Assembly (NCBI RefSeq): GCF_910592395.1
Contig: NC_088314.1
Coordinates: 11,160,001-11,224,000 of the forward strand
Source: Lineus longissimus
Taxonomy: Eukaryota > Nemertea > Pilidiophora > Heteronemertea > Lineidae
Reading direction: 5' to 3'
DNA length: 64,000 nt
Shown here: positions 32,741 to 44,660 of the stretch, in pieces
Layout: each line of letters opens with the position of its first letter
How positions within the stretch are numbered: the first letter of the stretch is position 1
Position numbers and translations under genes: made by a program
The notes under the pieces: generated by a model
Database searches by the model: none
What the model was told of the DNA's origin: nothing
What the model saw: only the letters and a program-made list of their open reading frames with translations

Positions 32741-33496
32741 TGTTACCGCCGCGGCTGTCTTTGCTGTTCCTCCCGGCGGCCCCGGAGTTGGTCTTCCTTC
32801 TTAAGCAACTAGACATTTTTTGACGACGAGGATTTCGCATTCCTCCCTGTTATTGAGTTCATTTGACAGGCAGATAGCCTCCTGTAGTGCCGTTTAATAT
32901 TTTGTTGATGGACAATGGCACCAAGGTTTAGTAAGTGTCTAAATTTATATGTTTATAACCCAACAAGGGTGCCTTTTGACCCATTTTATGGCGATGCCTC
33001 GTAATTTCCTCGGACGCCATTATTTTAGTGTAGGCGGGTTCGACCCTCTCGTCTGATGTAAATTCCCATGATATTACTGTTGCTGCTGTGTGAGCTTGGT
33101 CGATTTTAGACCTATTGTGTAGATGTGTACCCGGTGTGGGTCGCAATTCTGCTGTTATCACCTTAAAATGGTGTCTTTTGGGTGTTCTTGGGCACAGCTC
33201 ACATTGGTGTCATTTCCGACAATCCTTACTGTCCCCACCATGTGCTTTGGTTAGTGTCTTGTGGTGTTCGAAGGTGGCAGCACCTCCCGATACGTCTGGG
33301 ACAGTGTCTTCCAGGTTGTGACTTGGATGTGCCCTATATTTTGTCTGTACGATAACCGTCAATGTTTTCTTTGTTAAATTTAAGGCGTTAGCTTATACCT
33401 GGTTATCTTTGTATCTTTTCAGTGAACCCTTCCCTTTCCTTTCCTTCTCCCATACCATCTTTATCGATCAAGAATAAACACGTTTAAAAGGAGTAC
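32741..33496 (+). repeat. BEL-4 5' LTR
   Basis: About 756 bp, starting TGTTACCGCCGCGGC and probably ending ...GGAGTACA before a TTGGTATCCAGTCCA primer-binding region. The 3' copy shares 32741-32903 with 41195-41350 and roughly 32930-33468 with 44661-45199. Confidence 0.85.
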
Positions 33497-33594
33497 ATAT
33501 CTTGGTATCCAGTCCATCACGTCGACAACACTGAATATTTCCTGTGGGTTTAAACGGCGCCCACATTCGTTCATAAACCTTGAAATACGAGAAA

Positions 33595-35319
33595 ATGGCG
33601 TACTCGAAGAAACCCGGCGTGGAGATGGAACGACGTCGGGCCCAACGCTTGGAGTTGGGTGGCATGAAAGCGGCGATGACGCGGAAGTCCAACGAGATCA
33701 GGGACCTCATGGAGTCGGGAGAGGACGTCGACACCGTGTTCACCCGGATGAAGTCCGTTAAACACCTTTTTGACAAGATGTATCATCAGTTTGTCAACAT
33801 GGGCACACATGCTCAATCTGATACTGAACGCGAGAATTTGGACGATCAATTGGCGACAGCCGACGACAATTATCAGGCCCTAGTGGCTGATGTTGATAAC
33901 TGGGAGAGAACAGTTCGTGAACTCAGTGTCTGTGAGGATAGTGACGAGGAAGCTGGTGATACCAGTGATCATGAAACGTCGCCTAAAATGTTCTGGGTCA
34001 GCCTCGATTCAAAGGACAAGCCTTCCGGTGGCAAACCTTCGGTCAAGGACAGTCATGTTAATGATAAAGTGGGTGAGGGCAAAACGGCCCAGAGCCCCAG
34101 TCAAACAGTGAAAGTTGAACCTGGAAACGTTGACACTTCTGCTCCTCCTGTTAATGGTGGGGATACTAGTCACCCGCCCGCTTCAAACAATCAAATCCAG
34201 GACGATACATGTATGGGTAGTGCTCAGAACGACAATAGATACGCAGGCACTGGCATGGTGCCTCCTTGGATGCTGGTCCCACCTCCCATGCCTACGGCCA
34301 GCTGTTTGGACATTTTACAGCTACCTAAGACTGAACTTATGTACTTTGATGGTGATCCACTCAAGTATCATCGTTTCATGAGTTCCTTTGAGAACTCAGT
34401 GGGTCGTCTCAATATCGATGAGAACTCTAAACTGAATAGGCTATTTCAGTATTGCACTGGGACAGCTCTCAAAGTTATCGAGTGCTGCTCTGTGAAGGCA
34501 CCGACAGAGGGTTATCGGCGGGCCCTCGCCCTGTTGAAAGAAAGGTTTGGAAATAATTACCGCATCTCGGCGGCATGGATCACCAGGGTGACCTCATCCC
34601 CCCCGATCCGGTCATCAGACCCCAAAGAGATACAGGATTTCGCTGATGAACTGACAAACTGTACAGAGACACTGAGGGCTATGGGTTGTGATCGTGAGAT
34701 CGATACCCAACGGTCTTTGGTCAAGATTGTTGAACGTCTCCCGCCTTACGTACAGAGTAGGTGGCGCAAGGAGGCTGTGACGTCATTGGATTCCACTGGG
34801 CAATACCCAAATATAGACAAACTGGTTCGATTTGTCAGCCGTGTGGCCAAAGAGGTCAACGATCCGGTCTTCGGATATCAGGCTGCAGCCAAGCCAAAGG
34901 AAGACATCACAGGGAACAAGCCCAGGGCTAGATCTGGAGCCCCTAGATCCACAAACTTTGCTGTAAATACCGGTAATACCGCCACCCCTTCTGTTAGTAA
35001 CTCGTCCACTTCAAAGGGGCCTGCTGTTGGCAATCGCGATGGTCGTGTCTGCCCATTGAATCCAAGTCATGGGAATCACACCTTGTTCCAGTGTTCGGAG
35101 TTCAAGGAGATGAAACCATCTGATCGGCTCAATTTCACACGTGGTAAAAACTCTGTGACAACTGTCTCCTACCCGATCACTTCTCAAATCGATGCACACT
35201 CACCCGTCGCTGTAGTGTGCCAGGCTGTGGAAAGAGACATACAAAGTTTCTACATCTCGGTGAGGCATCCAACCGGGGTGCAGCAGAACAACCTAAGGAC
35301 AAGGACCAAACAATTCTGA
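33595..35319 (+). pseudogene. BEL-4 gag
   Basis: ATG at 33595 (MAYSKKPGVEM) is the first in-frame ATG after the LTR. The protein has a coiled-coil-like N-terminus, an acidic Ser/Pro/Thr linker, a BEL Gag core (LPKTELMYFDGDPLKYHRFM; RALALLKERFGNNYRI; IVERLPPYVQSRWRK) and a zinc-binding tail beginning VCPLNPSHGNHTLFQC. Near 35150 the frame shifts: the ORF runs on to a stop at 35319, while the next CCHC motif (LCDNCLLPDHFSNRC) and VPGCGKRHTKFLH lie in another frame that leads to the protease. Confidence 0.88.
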
Positions 35320-35454
35320 AGACTGCCCACAATGGCTCCAGTAGTGTCACGGGGGCCGGACACACTGCCCTCCCTGTCGTTCCTGTCAAGGTGAGGAGTA
35401 AGGGTGGCGCTGGCGGTGTAGTCTCTACTTACGCATTGCTTGACACCGGATAAA
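35152..35454 (+). pseudogene. BEL-4 zinc knuckle to protease start, ended by an in-frame stop
   Basis: In the frame that follows the gag shift, CCHC (CDNCLLPDHFSNRC) and a second cluster lead through PVVPVKVRSKGGAGG to STYALLDTG and then TAA at 35452-35454. The stop occupies the codon after the protease active-site DTG, where family members usually have Ser; a single C to A change in TCA would produce it. Coding similarity continues at once in the same frame (TNTFCANELLSEL). Confidence 0.85.
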
Positions 35455-38400
35455 CGAACACCTTTTGCGCCAATGAACTCTTGAGTGAGTTAGCTGTAGA
35501 CGGGGAAAATTCACTCCTCTCTTTGAATACTCTTGGATCTGAAGGTAGCAGACAGATTCAGACAAAAATCGTAGCCCTGGAGGTGATGGGCATAGATGAG
35601 AAGAAGATGATTCAGCTCCCTTTCGTTTACTCAAGACCTGCTCTGCCCGTGCCCGAGGAGTCTGTTATTGCTCGGGGTGGTATCGATCGCTGGCCTCACC
35701 TCAGGGACTTAAAACTTCCGCTTATTGAATCGCCTAAAGTCACGCTACTCATGGGTCAGGATGTACCAGAGGCTCTATTGCCCATTTCAATCAGAAAGGG
35801 GGGCCCCGGCGAGCCATACGCTACTGAAACTGCCCTTGGTTGGACTTTGAACGGTCCCATCGGACAAATGCCTACTGTGTCATCATGCAACTTTGTTGCC
35901 ATGGATCCCCTGGAGCGCCAGGTTGAGAAGTTTTGGAAAGTCGAGAACAATACAGACTCTGTTGCCTTATCTGTTGAGGACAGAAAGGTTGTGAGGACAT
36001 GGGAAGAATCTATAAGGCAAGTGGATGGCCATTACCAGCTACCCATTCCATTTCGAATTGAGAATCCGGATCTCGCCAACAATGTTACCGCTGCTAAACG
36101 TAGGCTGGATTCGCTGCAACGGAAACTAGAACGTGACGAGAAGCTTTTTGCTGAGTACAAAAAGGGTATTGATGACCTTCTGGCGAATGGCTTCGCGGAG
36201 AGGGTGCCAGATGGTGAGCTTCAAGGTACCCCGGGTAAAACCTGGTACCTCCCGCATCACGCTGTATCGAATCCGAATAAGGACAAAATACGAATCGTCT
36301 TTGACTGTTCCGCGGAATATAATGGGGCTTCGCTGAATTCGAAGGTCATGCAGGGCCCTGACCTCACCAATAAACTAGTGGGCGTCTTGCTCAGATTCAG
36401 AGAGGAGAAAACGGCGATCATGGCTGACATCAAGGCTATGTTCCATCAGGTGATGGTCGACCCTACTGATCGAGATGTCCTCCGGTTCCTATGGTGGCCT
36501 GGAGGTGACATGAGCAAAGAACCGGTCGCTTATCGTTTACGTGTCCATCTGTTTGGAGGGGTGTGGAGCCCCAGCGCGGCTAACTTCGCTGTGAAGCAGG
36601 CCGCTCTCGACCATCGTGATGAATTCGACGATATCACAGTTGACAGTATTAACAATAGCCTTTATGTCGATGACCTGTGTAAGTCTGTGGTGTCTCCAGA
36701 AATAGGCACTGAGCTGGCTGACCAGCTGTGCAAGCTGCTGAGGCTTGCAGGTTTCCATCTCACGAAATGGCTCAGTAATGATCGGGATGTTATTGGGTCG
36801 CTGCCAGAAGAGGACCGAGCGCCAAAAATCAAAGATCTGGACCTAGACAATTCAGACATACCAACCGATCGTGTTCTGGGAGTAGTATGGGACCCTGAGG
36901 CTGATTCCCTCGGAGTCCGTGCCAAAGTCGTTGATAAACCCTTAACGCGACGTGGGGTACTCAGTGTTGTTAGCTCCGTATATGACCCCATGGGCATCGT
37001 AAGCCCTTTTGTCTTACCTGCAAAGGTGCTCATTCAGGAACTCTGTCGCCGAGGGGCTGGATGGGACGAACCCCTGTCTAAGTGTGAAGTTACAGAGTGG
37101 GAACGCTGGAAATGTGATGTGAGAAAGCTCCAGATATTTTCTGTTAATAGGTGTTTCCACCCTTGTGATTTTGGTGAAGTTGCCAGCACAGAGCTTCACC
37201 ATTTTTCTGACGCCAATGAGAAAGCCTATGGATCGGTCTGCTTCGTTCGCCAAACCAGTCACAATGGTAAGATTCATTGCACCATTGTCTTTGCCAAGTC
37301 AAAATTGGCACCATTGAACAGACTCACGATACCCCGTCTCGAGTTGCTCGCTGCAGTCGAGGCAGTGAAAATTGATCAGATGTTGAGACAGGAGCTGGAT
37401 ATTCCAATCACAAGCTCAACATTCTGGACTGACAGCATGCTGGTACTTCAATTCATAAGCAATGAATCTAAAAGGTTCAAGACGTTTGTAGCTAACCGTG
37501 TTGCTTACATTTGCTCACATACTTCCCCTTCTCAATGGAGGTATGTCGAAACTGACAAAAATCCCGGTGATGATGTCTCGCGTGGGATGACTGCTGACCA
37601 AATCCTGTCCTCGAAAAGATGGGTTTCTGGTCCGGACTTTTTGTGGGACAATAATGTCAAGACATCCAGCGTGGATGTCCCAGTGATGAATGAGAACTGT
37701 GAGATACGCAAATCACATGTTTTTGCTACTTGTACGAGTGGCGAGGAATTGCAGGGTGTGGACAAGCTCCTGCATTACTATTCATCGTGGAATCGATTGC
37801 GACATGCGACTGCTTGGATGTTACGTTTTAAACAGTTGCTGCTCCAGAGGGTCAGGAAAACGCCTGACCAAGTGCCCAGTGGCAGTCTCACTGTGGAGGA
37901 GATCAAACAGGCTGAAATCTCCATTGTTAGATATGTTCAAAAATCAGAGTATGCGTCTGAGCTGCGTGATCTTCAGAATGGAAAGCAGAGTGTTAAGACT
38001 TCTAGTCCGCTGTATGAGTTGGAGCCATACCTTGATAGTGCCGGAGTCATGTGTGTCAGGGGTAGGCTTGAAAATGCCCCTATACCTGTAGGACAGCGAC
38101 ATCAGATGATTGTGCCTACGGACTCTTATCTTGCCAACTTGTTGGTGCAGCACAATCATGAAGTAGCAGGTCATGCTGGTAGAGAATATGTGCTGTCTCT
38201 CCTGAGACAGAAGTTCTGGCTCCTGAAACCAAGGAACATGGTGCAAATGGTTCTTTCTGACTGTACCCACTGTCGCAGGAAAAAGGCCCGTTTGATGAAA
38301 CAGCGCATGGCAAACTTGCCATTGGATCGTGTAATGCCATATGAACCCCCCTTCAAGTATGTAGGTTGCGATTGTTTTGGCCCGTTTTTAGTCAAAAGGG

Positions 38401-39281
38401 GTCGGTCATTCGTGAAGAGATATGGTTGCATATTCAAATGCCTGGTGATTAGGGCAATTCATATCGAAGTGCTGCATTCGATGGATACGGACTCTTTCAT
38501 CAATGGTCTCAGGAGATTCATTGCTCGTCGTGAAGAAGCGTCGAAAATTAGGTCAGATAACGGGACAAATTTTACCGGAGCTGACAGAGCCTTGAGAAAA
38601 TCGATCGATGAATGGAACCAGAACCAGATTGACAAATTTCTTTCCCAAAGGGGAATCCAGTGGGTTTTCAACCCTGCAGCAGCCAGTCACTTCGGAGGCT
38701 GTTGGGAGCGTCTTATCCGCAGTATTCGTTCGACGTTGACATCCGTTATGAACATGCCTGCTGTGAAAAACCGAGTCCTCGGTGATGAGGAACTCGCAAC
38801 GTTCATGTGTGAGGTCGAGTCTATCGTAAACGGTAGGCCTATTACATGTGTGTCTGATGATGTTCGTGATATGGAGCCGCTTACTCCAAATCACCTGTTG
38901 TTGATGAGGTCAGGGGCTGTGCTGCCGCCTGGTGCCTTTGTTAGCCGTGACATGTATCGCTCTAAGTGGAAACAAGCCCAGTATCTGGCTAACGTGTTTT
39001 GGGAACGTTGGGTTCAGGAATACTTACCCACGCTACAACGGCGCTCAAAGTGGATTGAATCGGACAACTTGAGAAATGGAGACGTCGTCTTGGTGCAGGA
39101 TGAGTCCACACCTAGGCATCTGTGGCCGCTCGCCCGGGTGGTGGAAGTTTTTCCAGGCAAGGATAATCTGGTCAGGTCTGCTCGCGTCAAGACCAGGACC
39201 GCCACTTTGACCCGTCCGATTCACAAGCTAAGCCTCTTGGAATCTAGTGAGGAGAAGCAGCACTTGGAGGACGATGCGTAG
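35455..39281 (+). CDS. BEL-4 pol: protease remainder, RT, RNase H, integrase (1275 codons, open)
   Basis: After the stop the frame is open for 3.8 kb with no further break. Visible in order: protease flap region; RT with WYLPHHAVSNPNKDKIRIVF, TAIMADIKAMFHQVMV, HLFGGVWSPSAANF and the box SLYVDDLCKS (YVDD intact); the linker SSVYDPMGIVSPFVLPAK; RNase H with HHFSDANEKAYGSVCFV, TIPRLELLAAVEA and TFWTDSMLVLQFI; integrase with a zinc region (HNHEVAGHAGREYVLSLLRQ ... CTHCRRKKA), VGCDCFGPFLV, IRSDNGTNFTG and FGGCWERLIRSIR (DDE), and the C-terminal LTPNHLLLMR and FWERWVQEYLPTL. It is the most complete pol in the window, but the stop codon cuts it off from gag. Confidence 0.92.
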
Positions 39282-39909
39282 ACTGCATGTAATGCTTCGA
39301 TTTGTTGGGAAACGTGGAGAACGGCAAGGACGAGAATTTCTGAATTCTAGGATGTGAATTTGTGTGGCCTAATGCCTAATATTGATCCTCCCAGCGGTGT
39401 TCATGTGAAGTTTAGCTTGATCTGAGTGTCTTGTCTCATACGTTGCTATTCTGAGATCTTACTGGGGTGAGTTTACAGTATGGTGGGATTTGTGTGCAAT
39501 GTGGTATATTTTGATGGGCTCATTGTGCATGCATGTGTTTGCATGTGCAGTAAATTTGCATCACTGGTAATGTCATTTCCCTCTTACTGGAGTTTATAAG
39601 GTCTTGTGGATGGTGATTAGGTGAGACAATTTGCTCTTTACTGAGTGCAGTAGATACAGAGCTGTGGAGTGAAGTGAAGTAAAGAAGCAGTGTAGCCAGC
39701 TTCTTAATTTGCTATTCAAGCAGTTTAGTTTGCTTTATTCTGGAATTGGAGCTCATGTAATTCAAGCTCTAAAAGGAGCAGTTTTCCTTGGGATTTGATC
39801 TATGTGGAGTTGCACATAACTGAGACAGACAGTTCGTTGTGCGGCTGCAGACAGACCGTTTGTGTTCTTACAAGACTTAGTATGTGCACAATTTTATTTT
39901 ATGCGTTTA
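39282..39909. other. BEL-4 region after pol
   Basis: About 0.6 kb of T/G-rich non-coding sequence between the pol stop and the first inverted-repeat element. No gene seen. Confidence 0.6.
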
Positions 39910-40997
39910 TAAGCCCCCCTCTTAGGAGGGGCTCTTAAGATACACGTGTGTGCGGGAGTATATAGTGAATGATTAGAAATAAAGAGAGTAACTATTGTAT
40001 ATCCTACAAACAATTTTTTTTGGTATTTTTCTGAATTAACTCCGTTGAGTTTACCGATTTCTCCGCGATCTTCCGGTGGTGGTTGCTATCCCATTAGTTT
40101 AAATTAAGTTAAATTAAATTTAAATCTTCATGGGAATTCGCTACATCATATGCCTAAGAAATTGGCCAATTATATTAATATTTTTATTAGAGAAATATCC
40201 GTCCTAAATAATGACAGAAAAGGGTGGTTTATTTCAATTTTGTGTCGACATGGTCGAGGTCACGTGACATAAAAACAAAACAATCGCACACACCCGTCCA
40301 AAAAAGGCACTTTAGGAAAAACAAATACGTTTTTCCAGCTTAAAACCACACTGACGACTAAGTTATATTGGTCTACTGCCCAAATCTGAAGTATCAAAAT
40401 GAATCACAAACTAGAACTCGCTCTATTTAGCTATAGTTGCGTGAAAAATTCGGGTGAGCGACGTACATTCTGTACCCTAGCGGCCAATAAATAAACTACT
40501 TTCAGCTGTCTGCTCCGGTCTCGTTAGGGAGTTTTTCCCAAATGTACGCGATGATGACGTGCCCCACTAACAGGACGTAACATCTATTTTAAAATGCGTT
40601 TCCAAAGTGAATGCATGAGGACAATCCATTTAAGTGTCGTATATCACTGGAAACGCCCGATTCCCGTGAATAAGGACAATCACAATGTATTACATTACCA
40701 AAACAAAAATGTGTCGGAAGGAACTATATGGATGGTCCCATCGCACCCCCCCCCCTCCAGCAGTATGACACAGAAGGGCTAGTTGACTGTCCACCGGGGG
40801 GGGGGGGGGGGGTTGGGGGAGTTTCCCCCCAACGCACTGGTAAAAACCTATGTCGACGGAGGGGGGTTTGGGGGGTGTCCCCCCATTGTAACAGCTGTAG
40901 TTGTTAGAGCTTGCACTTAACATATGCTCGTAGGGGGGTTCGGGGGAGCTCCCCCGACCTAAAGGGGGGCTCACTAAGTCCTTGACTTTACATATTA
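39910..40997 (+). mobile_element. Inverted-repeat element, copy A (1.09 kb)
   Basis: Begins AAGCCCCCCTCTTAGG and ends GGGGGGCTCACTAAGTCCTTG followed by ACTTTACATATTA. A second copy in opposite orientation is at 41351-44660. The two ends of each copy share an RAGCCCCCCTTTAGG-type inverted repeat. Interior G/C-runs (40740-40880, 40930-40970) give proline-rich spurious ORFs; no transposase is seen. Probably a non-autonomous DNA transposon in the BEL-4 3' region. Confidence 0.7.
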
Positions 40998-41194
40998 GGT
41001 TTGACATTTTGCCAGGTTTTTGACAGTGTTTAAGTACTGAAAATATTGCGAGCAGCCTTAGTGATTTACTTAAGTTGACTTTCATGTTGAACAATTTGCA
41101 CATCCAGAGACAGATTGATAAAACATGGACATCCTTGGAACCTTCAGGGTATTTTTTGTAAATGATCATGTCAATCTCATTTAGGGGGCCGGGA
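40998..41194 (+). other. Spacer between inverted copies, ends in BEL-4 polypurine tract
   Basis: About 200 bp belonging to BEL-4, ending TTAGGGGGCCGGGA directly before the 3' LTR TGTTACC. This is the expected position of the plus-strand primer. Confidence 0.75.
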
Positions 41195-41350
41195 TGTTAC
41201 CGCCGCGGCTGTCTTTGCTGTTCCTCCCGGCGGCCCCGGAGTTGGTCTTCCTTCTTAAGCAACTAGACATTTTTTGACGACGAGGATTTCGCATTCCTCC
41301 CTGTTATTGAGTTCATTTGACAGGCAGATAGTCTCCTGCAGTGCCGTTTA
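41195..41350 (+). repeat. BEL-4 3' LTR, first part
   Basis: Matches 32741 onward with about two differences up to GCCGTTTAATAT, then gives way to inverted-repeat copy B. About 25-30 bp of LTR sequence present in the 5' copy (TTTGTTGATGGACAATGG...) are missing at the junction. Confidence 0.85.
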
Positions 41351-42624
41351 ATATGTAAAGTCAAGGACTTAGTGAGCCCCCTTTAGGTCGGGGGAGCTCC
41401 CCCGAACCCCCCTACGAGCATGTGTTAAGTGCAAGCTCTAACAACTACAGCTGTTACAATGGGGGGACACCCCCCAAACCCCCCTCCGTCGACATAGGTT
41501 TTTACCAGTGCGTTGGGGGGAAGCTCCCCCCAAACCCCCCCGGTGGACAGTCAACTAGCCCTTCTGTGTCATACTGCTGGAGGGGGGGTTGCGATGGGAC
41601 CATCCATATAGTTCCTTCCGACACATTTTTGTTCTGGTAATGTAATACATTGTGATTGTCCTTATTCACGGGGATCGGGCGTTTCCAGTGATATACGACA
41701 CAAATAAATGGGTTGTCCTCATGCATTCACTTTGGAAACGCATTTTAAAATAGATGTTACGTCCCGTTAATGGGGCACGTCATCATCGCGTACATTTGGG
41801 AAAAACTCCCTAACGAGACCGGAGCAGACGGCTGAAAGTAGTTTAATTATTCTATTGGCTAGGGTACAGAATGTACGTCGCTCACCCGAATTTTTCACGC
41901 AACTATTATTCACAATGTGATCTTATTTCTGTTCCTGAAAAGTTGTTTTCAGTGTATTTTCTCCTTGAAATCGATCACTTCAGGTACTATTACTGTGCAT
42001 ACCTAGCTAAATTAGTGTCTAGTTTCGTCTCTGATGACATTTATTTCGTAAAAATCGCTGTTTTTTTCTAAAAAGGTGTTTTTGTGGTCATTTTGGCTGT
42101 TTATTTCGAGGGTACGGGAGGTCATCGTTCACTCGATAACTCTTTTTAAAATGAAATAAAAGCGTTTTAAGATATACGATATGAATTGATATTAATATTC
42201 GTCAAGTGGGATTGTCGGTGGACGTTCATTGTTGAATAGTAGTGCTGGAATTACGAAAATATATCGATATCGTTGAGAATTTATTCATTAGGGGCCTACT
42301 CTCAATTTTTTCAACGCCTCTAGCACTGGTAAATTGCCACCATCTTGAAAAGCAGTGCCGCGGATGTGGATATGTAAAAAGGTTATCGCATCGCCACTAC
42401 GCCTGAGAACGATGGCTGCCCTGCGCTGCATTGATAGTTCGTAATAAATTCACATAAAAACACACCAGAAGATCTCCGATTTTGGAAGGAGTGTAGAATC
42501 CCCCGTCAAAAGTAGCGCAGTAAAAAATAAAAATGAAAATAAAAAATATAAAAAGTAGTCCCGGAATCAATTGCACTGAATAGCAGAGCCGTAGGGGCAT
42601 GGAGGTATTATAATAGGGGATGAG

Positions 42625-42900
42625 GGGTGGTCGATTGGTAGGGATGATCGAGGTGGATTGATCGATTGGTCGGATGGTCGATTGGTCGGGTTGTGGATTG
42701 GTCGGGTGGTGGATTGGTCGGGTGGTGGATTGGTCGGATGGTGGATTGGTCGGGTGGTCGATTGGTCGATTGGTCGGGTGGTCGATTGGTCGGGTGGTCG
42801 ATTGGTCGATTGGTCGGGTGGTCGATTGGTCGGGTGGTCGATTGGTCGGTAGGGGATGAGGCCGAGGGGCGGATTGGTCGATTGGTCGGGTGGTCAAGTT
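42625..42900. repeat. GATTGGTCGGGTGGTC minisatellite
   Basis: About 250 bp of repeated GATTGGTCG and GGTGGTCG words in 8- and 16-base units. All six frames are open through it, which explains several Trp/Gly-rich or Pro/Arg-rich spurious ORFs. It is flanked about 130 bp to the left and 350 bp to the right by an inverted pair (GTGTAGAATCCCCCGTC at 42491 and its inverse near 43247). Confidence 0.9.
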
Positions 42901-43034
42901 GTCAGGTGACCGGCAGCGTGCTAACCTGAAAGTACCGGTAGTGGAAACCCCGTCGCTCCGGTCTCAACATGTTTATTGGCGTCAGTCAATGGACCACCGG
43001 ATTGTAAAGTCAGGCCGGAATTCCGCCGGAGACT

Positions 43035-43146
43035 GTTCGCTGACGTGACGAGGCGACGTGACGTGACGACGTCACAAAGACGACTCCCTGGTGTGCGAAG
43101 TGACGTCAAGCGGGGCCCGAATGACGTCATCCGCTCTGGGTGACGT
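43035..43146. promoter_or_regulatory. Cluster of TGACGTCA (CRE/ATF-like) motifs
   Basis: Within about 110 bp there are three octamers TGACGTCA (in AGTGACGTCAAG, AATGACGTCATC, GGTGACGTCACT) plus several TGACGTGACG half-type sites. CREB/ATF family factors bind this palindrome. No gene start is close, so the site may be a relic of a transposon promoter or chance enrichment in GC-rich repeats. Confidence 0.5.
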
Positions 43147-43480
43147 CACTACCCGACCAATCGACCGCCCGACCATCCGACCAATCGACGAACTAACTTG
43201 ACTATACAACCGATTTACTCCTGAAAAAAAAGCGGAGGAACTTCCGACGGGGGATTCTACACTTCTGCCCCGATTTTATTTACAAAGATCATATTTTGTT
43301 ATTTATTGATAAAACAAGCCATTTTACCACAGCAGGTGACACATATTAGGCCTGAATAAGACTTTAGAATTTGAAGTGGTGGTGACGATGCCGATATCCA
43401 AGATGGCGGAATTATACCAGTGGTCAAATCTCATCTATTTTGGGTAATTGCATCATTATTTCTTTTTGTGATAGGTGATT

Positions 43481-43647
43481 TGTAAAATTTTGACAATTAT
43501 ATTTAGCAATATTTCGATAAATGCGGACCTGCTTCTTCCTCTTTTCGCAATCCGTTCTAAATTGTAAAATTTTGACAATTATATTTAGCAATATTTCGAT
43601 AAATGCGGACCTGCTTCTTCCTCTTTTCGTAATCCGTTCGAAGGGGT
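43481..43647. repeat. 83-bp tandem duplication
   Basis: The unit beginning TGTAAAATTTTGACAATTAT and ending in CGCAATCCGTTC is present twice in a row with about two differences. It is AT-rich and non-coding. Confidence 0.9.
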
Positions 43648-44660
43648 GACGGTGTTTCGATAACAGCGGGGCGCAAGCCGTCATGGGGGATGTACACTAC
43701 AATGCACGTGATGATGGTTGAACATTCACTCTCGTTGACAGTGTATTATTGAAATATTTGATTGTGATGATGGTGTATTGTACTAGGCCTTGCATGCTCC
43801 CAACGTGTGGCATATTTCATATTAGAACCTTGTAGGTCAACACTGCTGAATACTACATACCTCATTTATGATCACCAATCTTCTCCCACTCTTTCTTCTT
43901 ACCGAATGTGTCCACACTGCACTTACGGTCATTGTACTTTCATCTTATGTAAAATGTAACTTTTTACACGGTTTCAATAAACGATTTGTAATTTGTAATT
44001 TGTAAATTATAAATTTCACTAATAATTTGACGCCGCCAATTCCACTGGTCTTCGAAATACGTAAGCTACACTGTTGACGACTATGACACTCCTCACAAAC
44101 CACATTGTGAATCAGACGCCGATAGGCTTGTAGCTAAATAGAGCTAGTTCTAGTTTGTGATTCAATTTGATACTTCAGATTTGGGCAGTAGACCAATATA
44201 ACTTAGTCGTCAGTGTGGTTTTAAGCTGGAAAAACGTATTTGTTTTTTTTAAAGTGCCTTTTTTGGACGGGTGTGTGCGATTGTTTTGTTTTTATGTCAC
44301 GTGACCTCGACCATGTCGACACAAAATTGAAATAAACCACCCTTTTCTGTCATTATTTAGGACGGATATTTCTCTAATAAAAATATTAATATAATTGGCC
44401 AATTTCTTAGGCATATGATGTAGCGAATTCCAATGAAGATTTTAATTAATTTAAATTAATTTCAACCAATGGGATAGCAACCACCACCGGAAGATCGCGG
44501 AGAAATCGGTAAACTCAACGGAGTTAATTCAGAAAAATACCAAAAAAAATTGTTTGTAGGATATACAATCAATAGTTACTCTCTTTATTTCTCATCATTC
44601 ATTTACATTATCTACTCCCGCACACACGTGTATCTTAAGAGCCCCTCCTAAAGGGGGGCT

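Larger units (their letters stand above)
41906..44130. mobile_element. 2.2 kb insertion in copy B, probable TA target
   Basis: Comparison with copy A shows the insertion exactly: ...GCAACTA before and TAGCTAAAT after, so a TA is duplicated, as Tc1/mariner-type elements do. ATTCACAATGTG lies near the left end, and its inverse lies about 18 bases in from the right end, so the termini are not cleanly symmetric. It holds a minisatellite, a CRE-like motif cluster and an 83-bp tandem duplication, but no transposase was recognised. Confidence 0.6.
41351..44660 (-). mobile_element. Inverted-repeat element, copy B, with a 2.2 kb internal insertion
   Basis: Reverse complement of 39910-40997: outer part 41351-41905 matches copy A's right half, and 44131-44660 matches its left half. 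Both ends lie inside the BEL-4 3' LTR. Head-to-head copies about 350 bp apart form a large palindrome that could extrude as a cruciform. The copies differ at scattered positions and in G/C-run length, so they are not an assembly duplicate. Confidence 0.8.

Noticed and set aside
40690-41169. Proline/glycine-rich ORF of 159 codons
   Set aside because: Caused by C/G homopolymer runs in the inverted-repeat element; the second copy has different run lengths and frames.
42397-42929. Several overlapping ORFs rich in Trp/Gly/Arg or Pro/Thr/Arg on both strands
   Set aside because: They are all read-throughs of the GATTGGTCG minisatellite, whose unit lacks stops in every frame.
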